A program made the translations under genes and the position numbers. A stretch of 64,000 nt of DNA from Gordonia sp. (in: high G+C Gram-positive bacteria) (GTDB taxonomy: Bacteria; Actinomycetota; Actinomycetes; Mycobacteriales; Mycobacteriaceae), in contig NZ_JAGQTN010000024.1 in assembly GCF_020438995.1 (NCBI RefSeq), positions 1 to 64,000 on the forward strand, written 5' to 3'. Of the stretch, positions 36,522 to 44,484 are shown in pieces. A model generated the notes under the pieces. The model was not told the origin of the DNA and made no database searches. It saw nothing but the letters and a program-made list of their open reading frames with translations. Position 1 is the stretch's first letter. The number at the start of each line of letters is the position of its first letter.

Positions 36522-38959
36522 CAGCCGTTCTCCTTCTCGCGGGTGGCATAGACATAGAGGTAGAGCGCGAGGCGCAACTGCTTGGCGTCGCTCGTGCTCT
36601 GGAACCATTGGTGGAGTTGATTGGCGAAGCCCTGGAAGCGCGCCGAGTCATCGGTCAGGTCACGCATTCGGGTCAGCAGGTAGACCCATCGGGCGTGGCT
36701 GATCCGGTCCTCACGCTCATCGATCAAGGTGAGCATGCGGTAGATGAACGCCTTGCCGCGCTCAGGGTTGTCCTTGAAATAGTCGGCGACGTGAGCGTAC
36801 TTGACGCCGATGACATCATCGCGAAGTTCCTCCCAGCCGAAGGTCAGGTCGGTGTCGAAGAGCGCGACCGCGTCCTTCTCCGCCCGCCAGGACTTGGCGG
36901 CAGCCTCCAGCGCACCCGTTTCGGCGGCCATGGCCGAGATCGGGTACTTGTCGGGGAACATTCCAATCCCAGCCGAGACGGTGAGCTTGCCTTGCGTATA
37001 CTCCGCGAACCTGTCGCGGAGTTCGACGGCGAACTCGACAACGTCGTCCCACGAGCCGACCACGAAGAGGTCGTCACCGCCTGAGTAGATGATCGTGATG
37101 TTGCGGGGCCGCTCGCGGCCCCCGGTGATGGGGCGTTGCTTCGGATGTTCAAGGAGGTGGTTGATGTGCTGGCGGAAGAACATCGACAGCATCCGAGAGA
37201 AGGCCGCGGTGCGACTGATCGTGTTGTAGGCGCCGCCACCCTGCTTGCCGAAGCCCTGCGTGAACGCCTGGCCGAGGTTGTCGACGTCGAGGCGCAGCAC
37301 GCCGAGGCGATCGATACCGCCGGCGTTGGTGGCGTACCGCGAGAACTCGCGCTCTTTGAAGTAGTCACCGATCCATAACCGAGTCCCTTGGGCTTCGCCG
37401 GTGTGGAACTTGTTCTTCGCATAGACGCGAATGGCGGAGCCGTCCTGGAGAGCGGCGGCTGCTCCCGCTGCGTCCTTCAAGGCGAGGACGTGGCCGAAGG
37501 GGAGCGGGAGACCGGACCCGCCGTCGCGAATGACGAGGAACGGCTCATCCTGAATCTTGGGCGATGCCCAAGTGAGGGCGTCGCAGAGGCCGCACAGGTC
37601 TTGGTTGTTGATGTCGGCGGTGACGGAGTGACAGACCTTACATTCGCGACGGCCGGACTCAGGCGCGCCGTGTGCGGCGTTAAGGCGACGGATCTGCCCC
37701 GCGTCGTACCGCGCCAACTTGCGCGCCGACACCTGCTCACTCATGTTGCGGTAGAGGTCGGCGTAGCGTGCTGCGCGTCCGGCCGCAGCGTCGCGCGACT
37801 CGCCTTTGCGACGCATGAGATCCTGGGCGCTCAGCGGCGCCGAGCCGGTTGCGAGGAAGAGCCGCGGGCCGAAAGTGCTCAGCAGCCAGTCGTTGGCCTC
37901 GTCCTCGAAGCGTGCCAACGCGTTGCGCGCCGCATCTGTGTTCGGCAGCAGCAGGTAGGCGTGGCCGCCACCGGAGTAGTTGAGGTTCGCTCGGGTCAGC
38001 CCGACCCGCGAGAGCAACTCGTCGACGAGATGTTCGGTGAGAATCTCGAGGTAGAAGGAGCGTGCCCGCAGCATCTTCGCCGCGCCGTCGGAGTGAATCG
38101 TGTAGATGAAGTCCTGAATGCCGGAGAGATCGAAGGTCGTCAGCAGGAAGGAATCGGTGGCGTAGAACTTCTCCTGCCCGTCCAGCAGAGCGGAACGGTA
38201 ATCGCTGACCCGCTCCTCCTGGAGCACATGCCAGATGCAACTCCCGAACGCTGCCGTGAGCTTCAGGTGGTCGAAGAGCGAGATGTCGACCACTTCGGCG
38301 GCGTCGGTGGAGGAGGGCACGAAGGAGAGCGTCGCCTCCAGGACGTTGAGCAGGCTCGTGACATAGGACTCGCTGCGCTCCAGGCCGGACAACTGCTCGC
38401 GCAACTTCTCCGTGATCTCGGTGTAGCGGTACTTGTCGAAGTCGAAGTCCTTGTCGACCGCCACATTGATCGGCTCACGGTCGTCGAGCAACTCGGGTCG
38501 GAACCGAAGTGCCTGGGTGCCTTCGCCGAAACGGTTGAAGACTGAGTAGAGGGGGGTGTCACGTTCCCACTGGCTCGTACCCTCGGCGTCGCTGTCGCTG
38601 GCCGCCTTGCGTCGATCGGTGCCGGCTGCGATGTTGTCAGCGATATAGGTGATGTAGGCGACGGCGTCGGGCGCCAGCCTCCCATGCTCGGCAGCGGCGC
38701 TGAGCGCCGCGCCGTGGTGATAACTGACCGCGTCCAGGATCGCCCGATCTCGGGCGTCAATATCTGGCTCGTCGACTACATCATCGAACTCAGTCGGGTT
38801 CCGGGCGTCGGCCAGCCACACCTTCTTCAAGAACGCGCGGCCGATCGCGCTGTGCTTCCCACGGTAGCCGAGCTGCGCGCGCTGGACCGGCTTGCCGATG
38901 TCGTGGAGCAGGCAACCGAGCACGGTTTCGATGAGGCCGGCGGGGAGGGCTGTGCTCAC
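36521..38959 (-). CDS. cas10: Cas10/Csm1, large subunit with HD nuclease and cyclase
   Basis: An 812-residue protein. The HD domain has CLLHDIGKPVQRAQLGYR at residues 16-33; the first palm domain carries NYSGGGHAYLLLP near 328; a zinc knuckle CKVCHS and CGLCDA lies near 440; the second palm domain has the active GGDD in IIYSGGDDLFVVGSWDDV near 627. HD nuclease and oligoadenylate cyclase motifs are both complete, so target RNA should switch on DNA cutting and Csm6 signalling. It begins at a GTG overlapping the cas6 stop. Gene order and domain layout match M. tuberculosis Rv2823c. Confidence 0.96.
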   Translation of the reverse strand: MSTALPAGLIETVLGCLLHDIGKPVQRAQLGYRGKHSAIGRAFLKKVWLADARNPTEFDDVVDEPDIDARDRAILDAVSYHHGAALSAAAEHGRLAPDAVAYITYIADNIAAGTDRRKAASDSDAEGTSQWERDTPLYSVFNRFGEGTQALRFRPELLDDREPINVAVDKDFDFDKYRYTEITEKLREQLSGLERSESYVTSLLNVLEATLSFVPSSTDAAEVVDISLFDHLKLTAAFGSCIWHVLQEERVSDYRSALLDGQEKFYATDSFLLTTFDLSGIQDFIYTIHSDGAAKMLRARSFYLEILTEHLVDELLSRVGLTRANLNYSGGGHAYLLLPNTDAARNALARFEDEANDWLLSTFGPRLFLATGSAPLSAQDLMRRKGESRDAAAGRAARYADLYRNMSEQVSARKLARYDAGQIRRLNAAHGAPESGRRECKVCHSVTADINNQDLCGLCDALTWASPKIQDEPFLVIRDGGSGLPLPFGHVLALKDAAGAAAALQDGSAIRVYAKNKFHTGEAQGTRLWIGDYFKEREFSRYATNAGGIDRLGVLRLDVDNLGQAFTQGFGKQGGGAYNTISRTAAFSRMLSMFFRQHINHLLEHPKQRPITGGRERPRNITIIYSGGDDLFVVGSWDDVVEFAVELRDRFAEYTQGKLTVSAGIGMFPDKYPISAMAAETGALEAAAKSWRAEKDAVALFDTDLTFGWEELRDDVIGVKYAHVADYFKDNPERGKAFIYRMLTLIDEREDRISHARWVYLLTRMRDLTDDSARFQGFANQLHQWFQSTSDAKQLRLALYLYVYATREKENG

Positions 38960-39753
38960 GCGGCCTGATCCTTCCGCAAAATTGCCTCGACGGCGATCGC
39001 GCCCATGCCCATGGAGCTCTTGATGCCGCAGCCGGAGAATTCGCCGAAGCGCAGCAGCATCTCGACATAGTTCCGGAAGGTGGGAGCGCCCCGGACCGAA
39101 AAGACTGCTGAGCCTGTGAAACCGGGGATTCGGGTTGCGCCGACCTTGAACGGTCGGGACGCAAGTCGATACGACGTCAGGAGGATGGACCGCCCGAGTT
39201 CATCGACCAGTTCCTGGTCCGGCTGATCACCGTCGAATGCGGCCGCGTGTTTGAGAGCCAAGCTCTGGAACACGAGGCGTGGCTCAGGCCAGAACGTGTA
39301 CGAGCCTTGGGTGCGGAAAGATGTGGGGGTCTGGAACACAACCCGGAAGCGGCTCGACGCTGAGCCGGAGTAGAAGATCGAGTTGAGGTCGGCTGTTGTC
39401 AGTGAAGGACCCGCCGAGACATCTTCGACTCCGAAGACGATCCCGGGGTTGGACAACGCCACGCGTTGGACTGCGCCGCCGGTGAATGGCGCAGTGATAT
39501 GCGCGGCGGCCTCGTCATCGAGCGTCTTGATCACCCACCGCACCAGCGGAGCGGCCTGCTCTGAGGTTGCATCGGCGATCACATGCTGACTGTAGGGATT
39601 GACGGCCAGGGCGTGCAGATGTTCGGCGTACTCCGGGGCGAGCAACTCCATGAGCGCGCCTTGGAAGAATGGGCCAAGGTCTGCGATGTTGTGTCGGGGC
39701 AGTGGTTGGGTTGCCCGCAACCTGAGCGCAATTTGGGCGAGTCGCGGGGCCAT
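38956..39753 (-). CDS. cas6: Cas6, pre-crRNA endoribonuclease
   Basis: The 265-residue double-RAMP protein starts MAPRLAQIALRLRATQPLPR and ends with the glycine-rich SGCGIKSSMGMGAIAVEAIL typical of Cas6; a His in LPRHNIADLGP and one in NPYSQHVIAD are candidates for catalysis. It cuts each repeat at the base of its hairpin to leave the ACGAGAAC tag. I start at ATG 39753 because similarity to mycobacterial Cas6 begins there; the open frame continues to 40017 but that part looks noncoding. It is the first gene of the operon. Confidence 0.92.
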   Translation of the reverse strand: MAPRLAQIALRLRATQPLPRHNIADLGPFFQGALMELLAPEYAEHLHALAVNPYSQHVIADATSEQAAPLVRWVIKTLDDEAAAHITAPFTGGAVQRVALSNPGIVFGVEDVSAGPSLTTADLNSIFYSGSASSRFRVVFQTPTSFRTQGSYTFWPEPRLVFQSLALKHAAAFDGDQPDQELVDELGRSILLTSYRLASRPFKVGATRIPGFTGSAVFSVRGAPTFRNYVEMLLRFGEFSGCGIKSSMGMGAIAVEAILRKDQAA

Positions 39754-39816
39754 CCACACTTCCTTGTCGACTGGTGATCCCCGAAGACTAACGTCCGGGC
39801 GGCGCTCCTCCCCAAT

Positions 39817-39836
39817 GACACGCAAGATCGCGTGTC
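39817..39836. promoter_or_regulatory. inverted repeat upstream of the cas operon
   Basis: GACACG, eight bases, CGTGTC, lying 64 bases before cas6 in the 223-base divergent region shared with the DUF4139 gene. A regulator is not known; the site is only a candidate. Confidence 0.3.
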
Positions 39837-39963
39837 GGACACCTGATCCTGCAAGGGCGGGACGGTGGTAAATCGACTGGCGGTGGCAACTTCGCTGTAC
39901 CTGCGCTCGCGCGGTGCGCACCCAGCGGGAGCCGAGGCGGGCAGGATTGTCGGGGGTGGGGCA

Positions 39964-39969
39964 TACGAT
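39964..39969 (+). promoter_or_regulatory. -10 element of the DUF4139 gene, leaderless
   Basis: TACGAT ends seven bases before the ATG at 39977, with no ribosome binding site between. Confidence 0.45.
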
Positions 39970-39976
39970 CGACGAC

Positions 39977-41902
39977 ATGAGCTCCCGACCTGATGTGACG
40001 CGACTGGTGTTGTTCAAGCATGGGATCGCCTATCTCGAACGCAGTGGTCCGGCCGACGGGCCCTTTGAGCTGTCGTTCCGTAAGGGTGACATGAACGATG
40101 TGCTCAAGTCGCTGTCCGTCGGAGTTGTCTCCGGTGATGCGACGGTGGGGGCGCTGGCGTACGAGGCACCGACAGATCCCGACGACGAACTGGCCCGCCG
40201 CAACCTGTACCTCGAACCGGGCGAGGCGCTACCCGGTCTGCTCACAGCGGTGCGCGGCCGGGTCGTGGAAGTGCGGACCGCTGACGGGGTGACCCACCGC
40301 GGCGAGGTGATCGGGGTCGACGAGAACGAGACCGGCACCACCGGAGTGCAGCGACTGCTCGCGATCCGCACCGATTCCGCGGCCATCGGGCTGGTCGATC
40401 TGGCGCAGGTGCGTTCCCTCGGCTTCGCCGACGACTCCTCCCGCGATGATCTGGCCTATCTCATCGACCGCTCACGAGCGGCGACCGCGGGGGAGAACCG
40501 GACCGTGCGCGTGGCGGTCAACGGTCGGGCCGACCGTCTCGACGTGTCGTACGTGCTGGCCGCCCCGGTCTGGCGGATCTCGTATCGCCTTGTGCAGTCG
40601 GGTGATTCGGTGACTCTCATCGCGATGGGGATCGTGCACAATCCGGTCGACGAGGACCTCACCGACATCGAACTGACGCTCACCACCGGGCAGCCGGTGT
40701 CGTTCGACATCGACCTGTACCAGGCGCGCTGGGCCGAGCGGACGGTGATCGAGGAGTCCGAGCGTGGCGGAACGGTACCCACCAGCTACGGGCAGGCATA
40801 CGACAGCCTGGACGCCGGGCCGCCGACGGGTGCGCTGCCGGAGGTCCTGCTCGGCGTGCCGGCCCCCGCGGGAGCGGCCAAAGCCATGGCCCGGTCCTTC
40901 GCACGCGAAGAGCTGGCCGAAACCGGTGCTGCCGGTGAGTATTTCGAGTACCGCGTCGGAACTCCGGTGTCGCTCAAGCGCGGTACCGCGGCAATGGTCC
41001 CGCTCGTGGTGGCCGAGCTCGATGACGTTGTCACCGAACGTATCTGGCGGGACGGATCGGGCCCCAACCCCGACATCGTGCTCAGCTTCGACAACACCAG
41101 CGGCGTGGTCCTGGAAGAAGGCCCGGCGGTCGTCTATGACGACGACAGCTACGCGGGTGAGTCGATGATGCCGTACACCACGCGCGGCACCCATGTGCGG
41201 CTCGGCTTCGCCCGCGACCTCGCGGTGCGTTGCAGCCGCACGTCGACGGTGCAGACCGTCAATACCGCGTTGCGATTGGATCCGGGTGAGCTGATCACCG
41301 AGATGCGCCGCGACGAGGTGCACACCATCCGGGTGGAACACGACGACGAGACTGCGGTCGACGTCATCGTCGAACTGCCCAAGGGCTACGACACCGTGTT
41401 GACGCCGGGGGCCGAGTATCTCGTGCCGTTCGAGGAGACCGCCGATCATCACCGGTTCCGGGTATCGGTGACGGGCCGGGGAAAGACCGAGGTGAAGGTC
41501 GCTGAATCCCGGGTGCTGTTGCGGTACACCGCCTATCTGGATCTCACGTCGCACGCCCTCGGCGAATGGCTGTCGCAGCGACTGCTCGACCGCACCACCT
41601 TCGACGAACTGTCCTCGGTGCTCGAGCACTGGGAGCTGGCCCGGCGCTGCGACGAGAAGGTCACCGAGCTCGAGGACGAACGCGAAACCGTATACGCCGG
41701 CCAGACCCGGGTGGCCGAGCAGCTCAAGGTGCTCGGCGACGCGGGTGAGGAAGGCCGGGTACGGGAGCGGACCGTCACCGCGCTGGTCGCCCTGCAGGAT
41801 CGGGAGACGGCGCTCGACGACGAGATCGCCGCAACCGGGGCTGCCGCCGAACAGGAGCGGGAGGCGGCCCAGGCCGAGTTACAGCGGTTGGTGCGGGGGT
41901 AG
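39977..41902 (+). CDS. DUF4139 domain protein
   Basis: The 641-residue product opens RLVLFKHGIAYLERSGPADG and has YVLAAPVWRISYRLVQSGD and ELTLTTGQPVSFDIDLYQAR, the core of the DUF4139 (mucoidy inhibitor-like) family, ending in a coiled coil (DEKVTELEDERETVYAGQTR). No signal peptide is visible, so it is probably cytoplasmic. Function of the family is unknown. It is divergent from cas6 across 223 bases, but the message looks leaderless from its own promoter, and the gene sits with the four membrane protein genes downstream rather than with the cas set. A palindromic repeat follows the stop. Confidence 0.82.
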   Translation: MSSRPDVTRLVLFKHGIAYLERSGPADGPFELSFRKGDMNDVLKSLSVGVVSGDATVGALAYEAPTDPDDELARRNLYLEPGEALPGLLTAVRGRVVEVRTADGVTHRGEVIGVDENETGTTGVQRLLAIRTDSAAIGLVDLAQVRSLGFADDSSRDDLAYLIDRSRAATAGENRTVRVAVNGRADRLDVSYVLAAPVWRISYRLVQSGDSVTLIAMGIVHNPVDEDLTDIELTLTTGQPVSFDIDLYQARWAERTVIEESERGGTVPTSYGQAYDSLDAGPPTGALPEVLLGVPAPAGAAKAMARSFAREELAETGAAGEYFEYRVGTPVSLKRGTAAMVPLVVAELDDVVTERIWRDGSGPNPDIVLSFDNTSGVVLEEGPAVVYDDDSYAGESMMPYTTRGTHVRLGFARDLAVRCSRTSTVQTVNTALRLDPGELITEMRRDEVHTIRVEHDDETAVDVIVELPKGYDTVLTPGAEYLVPFEETADHHRFRVSVTGRGKTEVKVAESRVLLRYTAYLDLTSHALGEWLSQRLLDRTTFDELSSVLEHWELARRCDEKVTELEDERETVYAGQTRVAEQLKVLGDAGEEGRVRERTVTALVALQDRETALDDEIAATGAAAEQEREAAQAELQRLVRG

Positions 41903-41904
41903 GC

Positions 41905-41979
41905 CGTCCCAAACCCCACCGCTCACGGGCGGCATCGCAATAATTGTCGTGCCGCCCGTCAGCGGTGGGGTTTGGGACG
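41905..41979. repeat. 73-75 bp palindromic repeat, copy A
   Basis: Nineteen-base outer arms (CGTCCCAAACCCCACCGCT and complement), an inner stem ACGGGCGGCA/TGCCGCCCGT and a loop TCGCAATAATTGTCG. It begins three bases after the DUF4139 stop. Related copies are at 52029, 57770 and 58755. Confidence 0.85.
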
Positions 41980-42048
41980 AGCACGCGGTGGGCACCGATG
42001 CCGGGGTGGCTACTGTAATAGGGACGGGAACGACCAGGGGAGGCAGCG

Positions 42049-42621
42049 ATGGGGCGGAGCGAGGTGCTCGCACGTGAGCGTGCCGCGCGTACCGCGTTGC
42101 GGGAGGCCGTCGACGATCTGCGGGATGCGCGGGTCGCGGCCGGTGCCGTCCCGGGAACGCCCCGATGGTGGCGATGGGCCGCGGCGCTGGCCGTTGTGCT
42201 GTCGGTTGCCCTGGCCGGCTGGGGTATCGCGCGCTGGTACGACGCTTCCGGCCACACCACCGACGCTGACTACGAGCAGGCGGCGACGGACCGGGTGACG
42301 ATGCTGCTGAGCCCGGACTACCGGCAGCCCGGCCGCGCCCAGCGCATCCTGGCCGGCGCGACCGGCGAGTTCTACGACGAGTTCGCGCAGTCCGCCGATG
42401 CCTATACCAAGTTCGTCAAGTCCCGCGGAACGGTCGCCGAGGGCACGGTCGACGGTGCGGCGATCAGCGGGCGGACCCCCGGACGCGCGACCGTTCTGGT
42501 GGCGGCCACGGTCCGCTTCACCGGCGCACAAGACGAGCGGTCCCAGAGCTTCCGGCTGCGGGTGCTCCTGGCCGACTCCGACGGTGGTCCCAAACTCGCG
42601 GCGGTGCAATACCTACCATGA
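42049..42621 (+). CDS. Mce-associated-type membrane protein 1
   Basis: The 190-residue product has a charged cytoplasmic N-terminus, one membrane helix (WAAALAVVLSVALAGWGIAR, residues about 43-63) and an extracytoplasmic domain with ATDRVTMLLSPDYRQPGRAQ and ATGEFYDEFAQ, the pattern of Mce-associated proteins (repeat of DY..., GDF..F). Such proteins stabilise Mce lipid transporters; orphaned versions occur away from mce operons. ATG 42049 follows GGGGAGG. It is the first of four similar genes that overlap or abut. Confidence 0.8.
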   Translation: MGRSEVLARERAARTALREAVDDLRDARVAAGAVPGTPRWWRWAAALAVVLSVALAGWGIARWYDASGHTTDADYEQAATDRVTMLLSPDYRQPGRAQRILAGATGEFYDEFAQSADAYTKFVKSRGTVAEGTVDGAAISGRTPGRATVLVAATVRFTGAQDERSQSFRLRVLLADSDGGPKLAAVQYLP

Positions 42622-43142
42622 ACGCGACTTCAGGGGATACCTGGTCCCGACTACCGCCGGTGTTACGGCGCCCGATCGTCGGTGTCCGCGCCGGAGCCCT
42701 CTGTCTGATCATCGTGGCGCTGGTGGCCGCGATCCTGGCCGTGCTGGTGCTGGTCGCGGCCACCGGCCGCGACAGTGCACCCGACCGGGACGGGCTGCGC
42801 GCCGAGTCCGGACGAATCGTCGCGGCGGTGTTCTCCGTCGACGCACCCGGGCAGGCGGACGCTCGCAAGGATGTCACCTCGTTGGTGACCGGTGATTTCG
42901 CGGCCACCTACGGGGCGCTGCTGCAGGGCACTCCGCAGTCCGGGGTACGCAGCGTGGTGTGGCGCCCCACGGCGTCGGCCGTGATCGACGACGGACCCGG
43001 CTGGGGCGAGATGCTGACCGTCTTCGACGTGACCACGACACCCGAGTCGGGGCAGGCGGTGACAGGTTCCCGCACGCTGTGGGTGCGACTGGTCAGGTCC
43101 GGGGATGCCTGGAAACTGGCCCGGGTCGAGGAGACAGCATGA
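42618..43142 (+). CDS. Mce-associated-type membrane protein 2
   Basis: A 174-residue protein with one helix (LCLIIVALVAAILAVLVLVA, residues about 29-48) and a short outer domain containing ESGRIVAAVFSVDAPGQADA and VTGDFAATYGALL, again the Mce-associated pattern of a helix-rich stretch then a cystatin/NTF2-like fold (SRTLWVRLVRSGDAWKLARV). Its ATG overlaps the previous stop by four bases, and its own stop overlaps the next start. All four genes must therefore be made together. The function is inferred from the fold only. Confidence 0.78.
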   Translation: MNATSGDTWSRLPPVLRRPIVGVRAGALCLIIVALVAAILAVLVLVAATGRDSAPDRDGLRAESGRIVAAVFSVDAPGQADARKDVTSLVTGDFAATYGALLQGTPQSGVRSVVWRPTASAVIDDGPGWGEMLTVFDVTTTPESGQAVTGSRTLWVRLVRSGDAWKLARVEETA

Positions 43143-43768
43143 GCGACACCACCGTGGCCGGCAACCTCGGCGCGGCCGAAGATCGGGTGCGGGCCGCCGA
43201 ACGCGAGGCCCGGCTGGCCCGGATCGCCGCCGCCGACGACCTGTGGGCTCGCGCGGTGTCACGCACCGGGCTGCTCAAGTCCGCAGTCGCCGCCCTGGTC
43301 GTGCTCGCGCTCGTACTCGGCGTCACCGCGATCGCGCTGTTCACGCGCACTCCGGGCGACGACGACGCGGGTCGCTCGCAGGTGCTGTCCGCGGCCACCG
43401 ACGGTGTCACGACGATGCTCACCGCCGATCCCGCCGACGCCGCCGGTTTTGCCGACCGCGTCATCGGTGTGTCGGCAGGTGACCGGCGCGAACAACTGAT
43501 CGCCGCTCGCGACACGCTGATCACCGAAGCGGGAAAGCTCACCGCCGCCAGCTCGGGCCATGTGGTCGCCGCGGGTCTGCGCACCGACCCGACCGACGGA
43601 GACGCCGCCGGTTCGACGGCCGACGTGCTGGTGGTGGCCGAGGCCTCCAACCCCGAACTCGTCGGCAGCACGGCCCAGGGCGACCGCATCATGCTGTCGG
43701 TGAGTCTGCTGCGGACCGCCGACGGGTGGCGGATCACCGGCGCCTCACCGGTGAAGGCGGGATCGTGA
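43139..43768 (+). CDS. Mce-associated-type membrane protein 3
   Basis: A 209-residue protein with an N-terminal charged coiled region (LGAAEDRVRAAEREARLARI), a membrane helix (VAALVVLALVLGVTAIALF, about residues 50-68) and an outer domain with ATDGVTTMLTADPADAAGFA and a C-terminal MLSVSLLRTADGWRITGASP. It belongs with its neighbours to the Mce-associated superfamily. The ATG at 43139 overlaps the upstream stop (ATGA), and its stop at 43766-43768 shares a base with the next ATG. Confidence 0.78.
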   Translation: MSDTTVAGNLGAAEDRVRAAEREARLARIAAADDLWARAVSRTGLLKSAVAALVVLALVLGVTAIALFTRTPGDDDAGRSQVLSAATDGVTTMLTADPADAAGFADRVIGVSAGDRREQLIAARDTLITEAGKLTAASSGHVVAAGLRTDPTDGDAAGSTADVLVVAEASNPELVGSTAQGDRIMLSVSLLRTADGWRITGASPVKAGS

Positions 43769-44391
43769 TGGAATCAGCGGATCGGCGCCGGTCCTCGCGC
43801 CCGGCCGGCTATCGCGCCCGGCCGTTCACCCCACCCGTGCGCGAACGCGGCCCCGGGCGGCGGCAACGGCGGTGGCTGACCGCGAGCGCGGCGATCGTGG
43901 TGCTAGCGCTGACCGTGGCGGTGGTGGCGTTCATGGCCGGGTCACGGTCGGGCACCGGGATGAGCGATGAGCGCCGCGATGTGCTGCAGACCGCCACACG
44001 CGACGCCGTGGAGGACCTGATGACATTCGCCCCGACGACACAGAACCGCGACCGGGAGCGCGTCGCCGCCCGGCTCACGGGCCGGCTGGTGGCCGAATAC
44101 CGCTCCCGCGGACCGGACGTGGTGCTGGCAGGGGCACGGCAGTTGAAGGTGGCGATGACGGCGAAGGTCGTCGGGGTAGGGGTGAGTGCGGCCGGTCATG
44201 ACGATCGCGGCGAGCTGCGCATGTTGGTGTTCATCGACCAGCGGGTCTCGATTCCGGGGCGGACCGTGGCGGGCGGCGAGACAAGCTCTATCGCCCGGTG
44301 GGCTTTTATGCGTAATGTCGGGGGACATTGGCTTCTGTCCGATCTCACCACCGTCGGCAGTGTGGCGGGGGTCGGCAGTGCGGCGGGTTAG
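43768..44391 (+). CDS. Mce-associated-type membrane protein 4
   Basis: The 207-residue product has an unusually Arg/Pro-rich cytoplasmic start (DRRRSSRPAGYRARPFTPPV), one helix (ASAAIVVLALTVAVVAFMAG) and an outer domain with ATRDAVEDLMTFAPTTQNRD and IARWAFMRNVGGHWLLSDLT. It completes a four-gene set of similar proteins that may form one complex in the membrane. No mce, yrbE or mkl gene is in the window, so this is an orphan set. Confidence 0.78.
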   Translation: MESADRRRSSRPAGYRARPFTPPVRERGPGRRQRRWLTASAAIVVLALTVAVVAFMAGSRSGTGMSDERRDVLQTATRDAVEDLMTFAPTTQNRDRERVAARLTGRLVAEYRSRGPDVVLAGARQLKVAMTAKVVGVGVSAAGHDDRGELRMLVFIDQRVSIPGRTVAGGETSSIARWAFMRNVGGHWLLSDLTTVGSVAGVGSAAG

Positions 44392-44484
44392 CTTCGCGAC
44401 GTGCGATATCCGGCTGACCGCTGGTCCGGAAGCAGCCGGACACGACATTCGGCCCGACCGGGCAGACAAGGAGAACAACCACAC

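Noticed and set aside
33406..40017. Longer starts for csm6, csm5, csm4, csm2 and cas6
   Set aside because: The added N-terminal parts lie in the neighbouring gene or noncoding DNA and do not resemble the families; the inner starts have ribosome binding sites or ATGA overlaps.
42049..44391. Part of an mce operon
   Set aside because: No yrbE, mce or mkl gene is present on either side, so only the associated-protein family can be claimed.
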